Shown: piece by piece, positions 28,921 through 36,664 of the stretch
Layout: every line of letters begins with the position of its first letter
How positions within the stretch are numbered: the first letter of the stretch is position 1
NCBI RefSeq assembly: GCF_000313755.1
Contig: NZ_AMZB01000137.1
Span: forward strand, 1 to 64,000
Direction of reading: 5' to 3'
Source: Pseudomonas nitroreducens TX1
GTDB lineage: Bacteria; Pseudomonadota; Gammaproteobacteria; Pseudomonadales; Pseudomonadaceae
Length of the DNA: 64,000 nt
Made by a program: the position numbers and the translations under genes
The notes under the pieces: model-generated
What the model was told of the DNA's origin: nothing
Databases searched by the model: none
What the model saw: the letters and a program-made list of their open reading frames with translations, nothing else

Positions 28921-30888
28921 ATGCCAGACATCAGCAGCGCCCAGATCGACTGGGACGAGAACGGCCAGCCCAGTTCCCGCGTCTACGGCGACGTGTACTT
29001 CTCCCGCGACTCGGGCATCGCCGAGACGCACCACGTGTTCATCGACGGCAACCGCCTGCCCGAACGCTTTGCCGCGCTGCCTGCCGGCGGGCGCCTGTGC
29101 ATCGGCGAGACCGGCTTCGGCACCGGGCTGAACTTCCTCTGCGCCTGGCGGCTGTTCGAAGAGCGCGCGCCGAGCGATGCGCGGCTGCACTTCGTCACCA
29201 CCGAAAAGTACCCGGTGACGCGGGAAGACCTGCGTCGCGCCTTCGCCCTCTGGCCGGAGCTGGCGCCGCTGTCGGCGCAGCTGCTGGAGCAGTACGTGGC
29301 GATCAACCCCGGCTTCCAGCGCCTCGTCTTCGCCGCAGGCCGCGTGGTGCTGACCCTGCTGGTGGGCGACGTGGTGGACACCCTGCCCGAGCTGGACGCG
29401 CGCATCGACGCCTGGTTCCTCGACGGATTCTCCCCGGCGAAGAACCCGGAGATGTGGAACGACGCCCTCTATGCCCAACTCGCCCGTCTATCGGGGCCGG
29501 GTACGACCATCGCCACCTTCACCAGCGCCGGCTTCGTCCGCCGGGGGCTGGGCGCGGCCGGCTTCAAGATCCGCCGCACCCTGGGTTTCGGCAAGAAATG
29601 GGAGATGTCCCAGGGCGAATTCCTCGGCGTCGAACAGCCGGCCGGCAAACCCTGGTTCAGTCGACCTACGCGACCCAAAGGTGCGCGGGAAGCACTGGTG
29701 ATCGGCGGCGGCATGGCCGGTTGCGCCAGTGCCGCCAGCCTCGCCGCCCGGGGCTGGCAGGTGACCTTGATCGAGCGCCATGCGGGTCTCGCCGAAGAAG
29801 CCTCGGGCAACCCGCAGGGCGTGCTGTACCTGAAGCTGTCCGCCCACGGCACCGCACTGTCGCGGCTGATCGTCAGCGGCTTTGGCCACACGCGGCGGCT
29901 GATCCAACGCCTGCAGAAGGGCGCGGAATGGTCCGATTGCGGCGTACTGCAACTGGGCTTCGATGAGGCCGAGAGCCAGCGCCAGACCCAGCTGGCCGAG
30001 GCCTTTCCGGCCACCCTGCTGCGCCAACTGGACAAGGCCGAGGCGGAATCCGTCGCAGGCATCGGGCTGCCCGCTGGCGGCCTGTTCTACCCCGAAGGCG
30101 GCTGGGTACATCCGCCTGCGCTGTGCCGGCATCTCGCGCAGCATTCGAATATCCGCGTGCTGACCGGCGAGGAAGTCCGCCTGCAACGCGACGCCGATGG
30201 CTGGAGCGCCTGGAGCGGCGAGCAGAAACTCGCCAGCGCGCCCATCGCCATTCTTGCCACCGCCGCCGAAGTGCGCCGCTTCGACGGGGCCCAGACGCTG
30301 CCGATGAAGCGCATCCGCGGGCAGATCACCCGCGTGCCGGCCACCGCCGAGAGCGCCGCACTGAGTACCGTGGTCTGCGCCGAAGGCTACGTCGCCCCGC
30401 CGCGCCACGGCGAGCACACCCTGGGCGCCAGTTTCGAATTCAAGCGAGACGACACTGAGCCATCATTGGAAGAACACCTGGGCAACCTCGACCTGCTGGC
30501 GGAGATATCCACAGACCTGACCGAGCGCCTGCAAATCGCCCAGCTCGATCCGGCGATGCTGCAGGGCCGCGCCGCCTTCCGCTGCACCACGCCGGACTAC
30601 CTGCCGCTGGTGGGCCCGCTGGCGGATCGCGAAGCCTTCGCCCAGGCTTACGCAGTGCTCGGCAAGGATGCGCGCCAGGTGCCGGAAACGCCCTGCCCCT
30701 GGCTCGAAGGCCTGTATCTGAACAGCGCCCATGGCTCGCGCGGCCTGGTGACCGCACCGCTGGCCGGCGAGCTGCTGGCGGCCTGGATCGACGACGAACC
30801 GCTGCCCGTGCCACGCGCCGTGGCCGAAGCCTGCCACCCGAACCGTTTCTTCCTTCGCGACGTCGTGCGCGGCCAGAAGAACTCCTGA
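28921..30888 (+). CDS. mnmC: MnmC, bifunctional tRNA 5-(methylaminomethyl)-2-thiouridine enzyme
   Basis: This 655-residue protein completes the mnm5s2U modification at wobble position 34. The N-terminal MnmD methyltransferase (about 1-240) shows GETGFGTGLNFLCAW (SAM site) and AWFLDGFSPAKNPEMW. The C-terminal FAD-dependent oxidase shows VIGGGMAGCASAASLAARGW (dinucleotide fold) and SGNPQGVLYLK, and ends with the NSAHGSRGL motif. Length matches the E. coli protein (about 668 aa). Start at 28921 fits family alignment. Confidence 0.95.
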   Translation: MPDISSAQIDWDENGQPSSRVYGDVYFSRDSGIAETHHVFIDGNRLPERFAALPAGGRLCIGETGFGTGLNFLCAWRLFEERAPSDARLHFVTTEKYPVTREDLRRAFALWPELAPLSAQLLEQYVAINPGFQRLVFAAGRVVLTLLVGDVVDTLPELDARIDAWFLDGFSPAKNPEMWNDALYAQLARLSGPGTTIATFTSAGFVRRGLGAAGFKIRRTLGFGKKWEMSQGEFLGVEQPAGKPWFSRPTRPKGAREALVIGGGMAGCASAASLAARGWQVTLIERHAGLAEEASGNPQGVLYLKLSAHGTALSRLIVSGFGHTRRLIQRLQKGAEWSDCGVLQLGFDEAESQRQTQLAEAFPATLLRQLDKAEAESVAGIGLPAGGLFYPEGGWVHPPALCRHLAQHSNIRVLTGEEVRLQRDADGWSAWSGEQKLASAPIAILATAAEVRRFDGAQTLPMKRIRGQITRVPATAESAALSTVVCAEGYVAPPRHGEHTLGASFEFKRDDTEPSLEEHLGNLDLLAEISTDLTERLQIAQLDPAMLQGRAAFRCTTPDYLPLVGPLADREAFAQAYAVLGKDARQVPETPCPWLEGLYLNSAHGSRGLVTAPLAGELLAAWIDDEPLPVPRAVAEACHPNRFFLRDVVRGQKNS

Positions 30889-30943
30889 ACACCTCGCGGT
30901 CCATCGATGGGATCGCGACCAGCCTCCAGAGCGGACCACCGAC

Positions 30944-31696
30944 ATGGATGCACTGCTGCTTGAATCCTCCGCCATAGGCCTGATCCTCGGGCTGCTGCTG
31001 GGTCTGACCGGCGCAGGCGGCTCGCTGGTGGCGCTGCCCCTGCTGCTCAGCCTGCACCTGCCGTTGCACGATGCCATTGGCGTCAGCCTTGGGGCCGTGG
31101 CACTGTCGGCGGCCATCGGCGCAGTACCGCGCGCACGGCAGGGCCAGGTGGCGTGGAAGCCGTTGTTCTGGCTGGTGATCACCGGCTGGCCGGGCAACGC
31201 TGTCGGCCAGTGGCTGGGCAAGCTCGTGCCGGACGCCTGGCTGATCGTCGGCTTCTGCCTGCTGGTGCTGTGGTCGGCCTGGCGCATGTGGCAGGGCTCC
31301 AGCCAGCCGCGCGCGTGCAGCCAACCGGTGCGCAACGGCCCGCTGCTGGGTGTGGGATTGGCGGTGGGGTTATTGTCCGGCCTGATGGGCGTGGGCGGCG
31401 GCTTCCTGATCGTGCCGGGGCTGTTGTGGTTCACGCCGCTGTCGATGCTGGCGGCGACCGCGACCTCGATGGCGGTGATCGCGCTGGTGTCCGGCGGTGG
31501 CTTCCTGCTCTATCTCACCCATGCACAACCGCCGCTGCCGTTGCTGGCGTGCCTGGCGGCGGGTGGCGCGCTCGGCGTGCTGTTCGGCAATCGCCTGGCG
31601 GTGCGCCTGGGCGGGGCAACGCTACAGCGTCTGTTCGCCCTGATGCTGGTGGCGGTCAGCCTGTCGCTGGCGGCGCAGAAGCTGATGACCTCGTAG
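30944..31696 (+). CDS. TauE/SafE-family anion permease
   Basis: This 250-residue protein has about eight hydrophobic helices in two TauE repeats, each with a glycine-rich signature (GLTGAGGSLVALPLLL near the N-terminus, GLMGVGGGFLIVPGLL in the second half). Family members export sulfite, sulfoacetate or similar anions. It starts 55 bases after mnmC on the same strand; the substrate is unknown. Confidence 0.88.
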   Translation: MDALLLESSAIGLILGLLLGLTGAGGSLVALPLLLSLHLPLHDAIGVSLGAVALSAAIGAVPRARQGQVAWKPLFWLVITGWPGNAVGQWLGKLVPDAWLIVGFCLLVLWSAWRMWQGSSQPRACSQPVRNGPLLGVGLAVGLLSGLMGVGGGFLIVPGLLWFTPLSMLAATATSMAVIALVSGGGFLLYLTHAQPPLPLLACLAAGGALGVLFGNRLAVRLGGATLQRLFALMLVAVSLSLAAQKLMTS

Positions 31697-31709
31697 CTTT
31701 CAAAACGCC

Positions 31710-32189
31710 CTAGAACTCTTCTTCCGCGGCGCCAGCCCCCGGCGTCTCGAACAGCTCGGCAGCGCGCAAAAGCCCGGCGAGGATCGCATGCTGCTCCCAC
31801 TCGGGCAGGCCGGCAAAGCGCTCGAGGGCGTGCTCGGGCAATAGCGTCGGACCGTTGTGCAACGCGTGGGTGCCTTCCTCCTCCAGGCTCAGCCACTGCT
31901 TGCGGCGGTCATCGTCATCGCGCCGGCGCGTGAGCAACCCCTTGCTTTCCAGGCGGGTCAGCGCGCTGGAGATCGATGACTGCGATAACGCCACCTGCTG
32001 CGCCAACTGACCAGCGGTTATTTCCCCTTCCAGCTCCACCACCTGCAGGATCAACAACTGCAACGGCGTCAGTTCGCCATCGCGTCCCAGGCTCTTGGAA
32101 TGCACTTCCGCCGCCTGCTGCAGCCGTCTCAGGGCCTGCAACATCGAGAGTGCGTGGGCGTTGCGCATCGAAGTCTTGCTCTCGGCCAT
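31710..32189 (-). CDS. MarR-family transcriptional regulator
   Basis: This 159-residue winged-helix regulator has recognition helix region TAGQLAQQVALSQSSISSALTRLE and wing LLTRRRDDDDRRKQWLSL. It is convergent with the TauE gene and divergent from the interrupted asnB-like gene, which it may control. In P. aeruginosa a MarR gene stands next to the N-acetylglutaminylglutamine amide (osmoprotectant) operon, the same context as here. The gap 32190-32321 presumably holds both promoters. Confidence 0.87.
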   Translation of the reverse strand: MAESKTSMRNAHALSMLQALRRLQQAAEVHSKSLGRDGELTPLQLLILQVVELEGEITAGQLAQQVALSQSSISSALTRLESKGLLTRRRDDDDRRKQWLSLEEEGTHALHNGPTLLPEHALERFAGLPEWEQHAILAGLLRAAELFETPGAGAAEEEF

Positions 32190-32321
32190 CTCAGTCCACC
32201 TGCTGCTCCGTCACTTTTCCTCAATGAAATCAAATAGAACTCTCGCTAGATCACCGGGTCATCCCCTAAGGCGTCCTTGAGACGTCACCCACTTCATCCC
32301 CAACGGAGATCCGGTAAGGAC

Positions 32322-32390
32322 ATGTGCGGAATAGCAGGAGTACTAAACATGCGCTGTAAGGGGCATTCTAGGGCGTTCAAATACCCCTAG
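32322..32390 (+). pseudogene. 5' stub of asnB-like glutamine amidotransferase gene, split by prophage
   Basis: The ATG at 32322 has a GTAAGGA site and begins MCGIAG, the hallmark N-terminus of class II glutamine amidotransferases, where Cys2 is the catalytic nucleophile after Met removal. After about seven codons the frame turns to unrelated residues (LNMRCKGHSRAFKYP) and stops at 32388-32390, where an asparagine-synthetase-like protein should continue for about 590 residues. With the MarR neighbour, the parent is probably the N-acetylglutaminylglutamine amidotransferase gene. The rest should lie beyond the far end of the prophage. Confidence 0.7.
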
Positions 32391-32392
32391 AA
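32366..32392. other. Candidate attL core: inverted repeat at prophage boundary
   Basis: TTCTAGGG (32366-32373) and its exact inverse CCCTAGAA (32385-32392) flank an 11-bp spacer. Two direct TGGTAC copies follow at 32413-32418 and 32425-32430, as arm-type sites might. Such a layout fits core and arm sites of a tyrosine recombinase. It has no T tract, so it is not a standard terminator. The second att copy is outside the window. Confidence 0.45.
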
Positions 32393-32463
32393 CCCCCTCC
32401 AGATCATGAAAGTGGTACAGAAATTGGTACGAGCAAAACCCCCGCCTCGCCCGTTCTGGGCAA

Positions 32464-33000
32464 CTACACCTTACCCTTTACCGGCGGCGATCCCGCCAAC
32501 AGTTCAGTCTTGCGCGCGCTGTCCGAGGTAGTGCCGAACCAGAAGGCCATGACAACGCCCCAGGCTGTCGACAGGCTTCCTAGCATCAGCAAAAGGGCCT
32601 GGGAGTCTGACACCTTCAGCCAGTCGAGCATCATCCCTATCAAGATGCCGAAATAGCCAATGGTGACGATGATAGAAAGCGCAGCAGGCACCCAAGAGCG
32701 CTGCGCAATCTGCATGGCGCGGGCATCCTTCCTGTCACCAGCGGCCAATGCCTCCAGGTCAGTCACCTGCTTAAACCCAAGCGCCTGCATCTGTAGTGCG
32801 AATTCCTGATCGGCCTGCTTCAAGGCAAGCATCTGCTCAGGAGTGGCTCCGGATATGGCCTGCTTTACCGCGTCCGTGGTCTTTTCGGAGAGGCCAAGTG
32901 CTGAAGCCGCGGCTTCCACTGCCATGCCTCCGAGCGGGCCGCCAAGGGCCGTTCCAATCCAGGGAGAAACGGTCTTCACCACGGTTTTCCAGTCCATCAT
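32464..33000 (-). CDS. Holin-like membrane protein (3TM/GTA holin type)
   Basis: This 178-residue protein has a weakly hydrophobic N-terminal segment (about 12-35), a hydrophilic middle and two clear helices (VPAALSIIVTIGYFGILIGMML and LLLMLGSLSTAWGVVMAFWFG). It resembles the 3TM holin family found beside lysozymes in phages and gene transfer agents. Its start codon overlaps the endolysin stop (ATGA), supporting a lysis role. It is the last gene of the late operon before the prophage edge. Confidence 0.7.
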   Translation of the reverse strand: MMDWKTVVKTVSPWIGTALGGPLGGMAVEAAASALGLSEKTTDAVKQAISGATPEQMLALKQADQEFALQMQALGFKQVTDLEALAAGDRKDARAMQIAQRSWVPAALSIIVTIGYFGILIGMMLDWLKVSDSQALLLMLGSLSTAWGVVMAFWFGTTSDSARKTELLAGSPPVKGKV

Positions 33001-33539
33001 GCAGCCCCCAGCACGCTCTTGGCGCGCTCCCAGATAGCCTTGCGATCATCAAGCCCGTTCAGGCCGCCATTGATACGGCGCGTCAGCTTCTCGAAGTCAC
33101 CAGAGTCAGCTATTTCATTCAGGCCACGATCTGCCCACCACCAGGCTGCAGAGGTAACAGCCCATTCCGGCTGCTCAAGCAACTCAGGTCTGGACAGCAG
33201 TGGAATTCCAAGCGCAGCAGCGACCTTGCGGTAGTTGTCGCGGCCTGTGATCTGAATCAGGCCGCGCCCCATGAAGCGTTTCCCGTCTCCTGGCTCTACG
33301 TTCCCGAGGTCCTTCCTGCCCTCATAGCCATTCTGCGCCCGCGTAGGCCCCCATATCTCGCGCGTATAGCGGAGTTGGCCAGATTCATGCCCGATCTGGG
33401 CAAGGAACGCCGCCTGCCGCACCGGAGAGTCGATCTTGTACCGCTGCATCGCCCTGTTGAGCGCAGGAACAAAAACGCCAGCTCTCTGGCTGGCGTTGGG
33501 GTAGATGCGCATAAGCTGCGATTCGGTGAATGACATCAT
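32997..33539 (-). CDS. Endolysin, glycoside hydrolase family 19 (chitinase-like muramidase)
   Basis: This 180-residue soluble enzyme has the GH19 core: AAFLAQIGHESGQLRY with the catalytic Glu, then GDGKRFMGRGLIQITGRDNY and AAWWWADRGLNEIAD. It lacks a signal peptide, so it needs a holin to reach the peptidoglycan. A GGAG site precedes the ATG; a second in-frame ATG follows at once. A terminator-like hairpin lies inside the first codons (separate entry). Confidence 0.92.
   Translation of the reverse strand: MMSFTESQLMRIYPNASQRAGVFVPALNRAMQRYKIDSPVRQAAFLAQIGHESGQLRYTREIWGPTRAQNGYEGRKDLGNVEPGDGKRFMGRGLIQITGRDNYRKVAAALGIPLLSRPELLEQPEWAVTSAAWWWADRGLNEIADSGDFEKLTRRINGGLNGLDDRKAIWERAKSVLGAA
33471..33497 (-). 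terminator. Terminator-like hairpin inside the endolysin gene
   Basis: Read on the minus strand, AACGCCAGC and GCTGGCGTT form a perfect 9-bp stem with a 6-base loop, and T residues continue from the stem. It covers about codons 15-22 of the endolysin. It could attenuate lysis-gene transcription, or be a chance result of Asn-Ala-Ser coding. Confidence 0.4.
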
Positions 33540-33550
33540 TTATGCTCCAA

Positions 33551-33579
33551 TTGATCATTCATGTATTGCTGCGTAGCAT
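33551..33579 (+). promoter_or_regulatory. Possible promoter of the opposite-strand membrane-protein gene
   Basis: TTGATC (33551-33556) and TAGCAT (33574-33579) are 17 bp apart, each matching consensus at four of six positions. They lie just upstream of the gene starting at 33608 and outside the endolysin frame, as expected for an independently expressed prophage gene. Confidence 0.35.
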
Positions 33580-33607
33580 GCCTGGGCAAAATCCAGCGGA
33601 AGGACGT

Positions 33608-35113
33608 ATGAAGAAGTTAACGAAAATATGCGCGGCAACTATCGTATGCGCATTGATGGCATGGTGGTCATTCAAAGACCCTCTAAAAATCGTCAACCAG
33701 TCGTTCTACGACCAGTTCTCTGAAAACCTAATCCTGTGCTCTATGCTGAATGAGTCAGGTGATAAAACAGATACAAAAACAAAGCTAGGAATAGTTGGTT
33801 ATTTACCTGCACAGAATTGCAGGGATCAATTTTTCGACAGTTCCGCTGGGGTTGTTCTAAAGAAGAGAATGCTCTCAAAGGTTTCAGATGAAAACTGGTA
33901 CAACGGTGTGTCAAGGAGCACGCAATCTTTCATTGTAGACACATCACTACAGAACCTTTACAAATTTGCTCCAGGTCAAAAGATTTTCATGCCTAACGGC
34001 CAGACAAGGTCAGTTGTATCTTTGTCTGGTGGATCAACATACCTGAACGTGAACTATTCAGGAGACATGCTTACGCCAGGAGAATTTTTAACAAAAAGAA
34101 AGCCTGCAGATATAACATCAAATCTAGCAGTTGGTGTTTACACATCACAAATAGGCGCTTCTGGTTACTTATATAGCAGGTTGTACAAACACTTCGGAGG
34201 AGTTGACATGCAACCATACAGACTCCTCTCATCCGTATTGACGGCTGTTGTTCTTACGATTCTCCTTGCCATGCTTTCAAAGGAATTCGGACTGCTAGCA
34301 TCCATAGGGGCAGGAATGATCCTTATGGCATCTCCATGGTGGCTTGAGTTTTCTGGAAACCTTTATTGGAGTCCGTGGAACTGGTTCCTACCAGTTCTCG
34401 TGACAGCCTACTGGATTTCTAAACATGGATTAGCCAACGCCATAAGATCAAAGGCTTTTTTAGCCTTATACACTTTGGCGGTAGTTATCAAATGCTCATT
34501 CGGCTATGAATTCCTGCCTAGCGTCCTAATCATCTCAACACTTCCAGCGATTTATTTTGGACTGGCAAACAAGGATACCCCACAAGCTATAGCAAAGGCG
34601 TTCTTTATACTTTTCATTTCCGCAACAATCGGATTTGTAATTTCCGCATTGCTGCATGCGTATTTGCGCTCAGGTGTGATACTTGATGGCTTGCATGGAA
34701 TTGCCACAGATGTTACGCGCAGAACATATGCCTCTGGAGCTGATGTTAGACCTGAGCTTGGCAATGGTGCAGATCTTATAGAAACTCTCTGGAGATATTT
34801 CGGAAGCTTCTATCAACCAATCATTGCCGGGGCGAATTTCGCATTCTCTTGGATATTTCTTGCTTGCATTTACATACAGGCAATTGCTGCCGTCTTCTAT
34901 ATAGGAAAACTAAGAGATATTGCTATTACGGCAATGTTCAGCATGACGGTGACAATGTCCTGGGTCGTGCTTGCTAAAGGGCATGCGGCTATGCACCTGC
35001 ACATAAACCCAGTTTTATGGGTAATGGCATTCTTGCCCATGACTGGAGCGATACTGATGATGATGATCCAGAGAATCTGGATCAGCAGTAGTTCCCAGCG
35101 ATCAGCAGGTTAG
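33608..35113 (+). CDS. Multi-pass membrane protein, probable lysogenic-conversion (moron) gene
   Basis: This 501-residue protein has an N-terminal helix (about 6-22), a periplasmic region of roughly 150 residues, then about eight or nine helices; near the end is KGHAAMHLHINPVLW. The layout resembles phage O-antigen-modifying (GtrC/GT-C-like) membrane proteins, but I see no decisive motif and cannot name a family. The ATG at 33608 has a GGAAGGA site. The gene opposes every late gene, is visibly AT-rich (many ATA, AGA, TTA codons) unlike its neighbours, and its 3' end overlaps the tailspike gene by 32 bases. Position and composition suggest a recently acquired gene expressed in the lysogen, perhaps altering the receptor the tailspike cuts. 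Confidence 0.7.
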   Translation: MKKLTKICAATIVCALMAWWSFKDPLKIVNQSFYDQFSENLILCSMLNESGDKTDTKTKLGIVGYLPAQNCRDQFFDSSAGVVLKKRMLSKVSDENWYNGVSRSTQSFIVDTSLQNLYKFAPGQKIFMPNGQTRSVVSLSGGSTYLNVNYSGDMLTPGEFLTKRKPADITSNLAVGVYTSQIGASGYLYSRLYKHFGGVDMQPYRLLSSVLTAVVLTILLAMLSKEFGLLASIGAGMILMASPWWLEFSGNLYWSPWNWFLPVLVTAYWISKHGLANAIRSKAFLALYTLAVVIKCSFGYEFLPSVLIISTLPAIYFGLANKDTPQAIAKAFFILFISATIGFVISALLHAYLRSGVILDGLHGIATDVTRRTYASGADVRPELGNGADLIETLWRYFGSFYQPIIAGANFAFSWIFLACIYIQAIAAVFYIGKLRDIAITAMFSMTVTMSWVVLAKGHAAMHLHINPVLWVMAFLPMTGAILMMMIQRIWISSSSQRSAG

Positions 35114-36392
35114 TACTGCCAGTACCTGAGTCTGTGGAAATACCTCGCCCCGATGCGCTTGTATTTCCACAGATGGCTACCCGGGTAGCACCTGCACCAA
35201 CCACACGAACTAGGAATGGATCACCGTTGATGGCGCCATAGCCTCCAGCGTTTCCTGAGATCACTAATGATGTTGAGAGTGGGGTGTTCTCGAATCTGAC
35301 ACCTACACCATTTACCTCATCTAGCGCGTTTGATGAAACAGTGCACTCACTCAGCATCTGGTCACCACCAGCGATGCCAGTCCAGCCGCATTGCCGAATT
35401 CCATTATGCATGACCCTGATTGCCGTGCCGCCATTCATACGTACGCCTGTGCGCGCCTGTGCTGATGGTGAGTATGCCTTTATGTCGAACAGACTATTGC
35501 CGATGAAACTGACATTCTCACCACGTAGAAGCGCGCCGGCCATGAACAGGACGGAGGTAACCGCTTCGTCTGGGAGACCATGCCAATAATTCATTGGAAC
35601 CGCGCTAACCCTGCATAGACCGCTTGCACGGTTATCACTGATATGGATGTTTGTGGACATTCCACCGCCAGCATTCTCGTTCAAGGTGACCATGCCGAGC
35701 GCGATTTCAGTAAGGCTGTTACCGATGATATTGATGTAATCGGCGCTATAGATTGCAAAGCCAAATCCCCAATAACCACTGCTAACCGAGTTCTGTATGA
35801 AATCTATGTGATGTGTGCGCCCGCTAACAGGGTTGTAATAGCTGGCTGCAAACGCATCATCACCAGGATTTAGGACTGTATTGCAAATCGCCTTGCAGTA
35901 TCTACTTCCATGGCTGAAATGAATGCCATCTGCTTTCGGGGTATCGACAGTATTCCCCTGTGCGATGGAGTGTGCACAATGGTTGAACCATATCCCAGCA
36001 GTTCCACCATCTGTCCAGTTGTACAGAGCCCTTACATTTGCGCAATCCAAGAAATACATGCAGAACTCATTCCCTCGAAGAAGTGATCTTGGTTGCGAAA
36101 ACTTAACGCCACTTACTTCGATGTTAGAGCCTCCTGTGACACGCAAAGTGTCTTGTCCTGCGGCCCCATCACTATGAACCTGCGCACTGCCTATGCCGCG
36201 AATGGAAAAATTACTGGCGCCAATCTGCCATCCACTTTTTACGTAATGCTTTCTGCGGATGGTGACTACAGTTCCAGGATTGGCTGCAATGTGCGTAGCC
36301 ATTGCAGAAAATGCCGCTGAATCATCCGTGCCTGATACATCATTCCAGTCGCCTACAGCACCAAATAATTCAGGGGTAATATTCAGCATCAA
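35082..36392 (-). CDS. Tailspike with right-handed beta-helix (putative polysaccharide depolymerase)
   Basis: This 436-residue protein has an N-terminal FGAVGDWNDVSGTDDSAAF motif, the usual entry to pectate-lyase-like tailspikes. It continues with many short beta-helix turns rich in N, G, I and S (for example IAQGNTVDTP, HHIDFIQNSVSSGYW, YINIIGNSLTEI, NIHISDNRASGL) to the C-terminus. Such spikes bind and often cleave O-antigen or capsule. There is no long virion-attachment domain, so it may be joined through the glycine-rich tail protein upstream. Starts within the stop of the 91-aa gene (overlap). Confidence 0.85.
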   Translation of the reverse strand: MMLNITPELFGAVGDWNDVSGTDDSAAFSAMATHIAANPGTVVTIRRKHYVKSGWQIGASNFSIRGIGSAQVHSDGAAGQDTLRVTGGSNIEVSGVKFSQPRSLLRGNEFCMYFLDCANVRALYNWTDGGTAGIWFNHCAHSIAQGNTVDTPKADGIHFSHGSRYCKAICNTVLNPGDDAFAASYYNPVSGRTHHIDFIQNSVSSGYWGFGFAIYSADYINIIGNSLTEIALGMVTLNENAGGGMSTNIHISDNRASGLCRVSAVPMNYWHGLPDEAVTSVLFMAGALLRGENVSFIGNSLFDIKAYSPSAQARTGVRMNGGTAIRVMHNGIRQCGWTGIAGGDQMLSECTVSSNALDEVNGVGVRFENTPLSTSLVISGNAGGYGAINGDPFLVRVVGAGATRVAICGNTSASGRGISTDSGTGSTNLLIAGNYC

Positions 36393-36664
36393 TAGGCTCC
36401 CAGCACAGCGCCTGCGACAAATTCCCCATCAACCAGGCGCATCCCCTGCCTTACATTTTCAGGATCTACCTCAACTAAATAGCGGATGAATTCAGGGGTA
36501 AACCGCTCTGAAATTGGTATTTCACGACCTGTGCGATCCTCCAGTAGATTCCATTCATCCTCGCCAATCCTTTCGCGCAATTCAACTGATGGAGCCTCAT
36601 ACATGGCTCCATGAATTACTTCCACGACCTCGCCATCATAGACATATGCGTATGCTTTCATCAT
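36389..36664 (-). CDS. Small tail-region protein, possible tail-fibre accessory
   Basis: This 91-residue protein starts MMKAYAYVYDGEVVEVIHGA and includes ISERFTPEFIRYLVEVD. Short proteins of this kind sit between fibre genes in many Pseudomonas phages and are thought to help fibre assembly or decorate fibres. It overlaps both neighbours by four bases. Function is inferred only from context. Confidence 0.65.
   Translation of the reverse strand: MMKAYAYVYDGEVVEVIHGAMYEAPSVELRERIGEDEWNLLEDRTGREIPISERFTPEFIRYLVEVDPENVRQGMRLVDGEFVAGAVLGAY

Noticed and set aside
32374-32390. GTTCAAATACCCC as a tRNA T-arm remnant marking tRNA integration
   Set aside because: The stem does not pair as a T-arm and no acceptor end or CCA is present.
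32366-32392. Reading the boundary inverted repeat as a terminator
   Set aside because: It has no T tract on either strand, and it sits at the exact point where chromosomal coding sequence ends.
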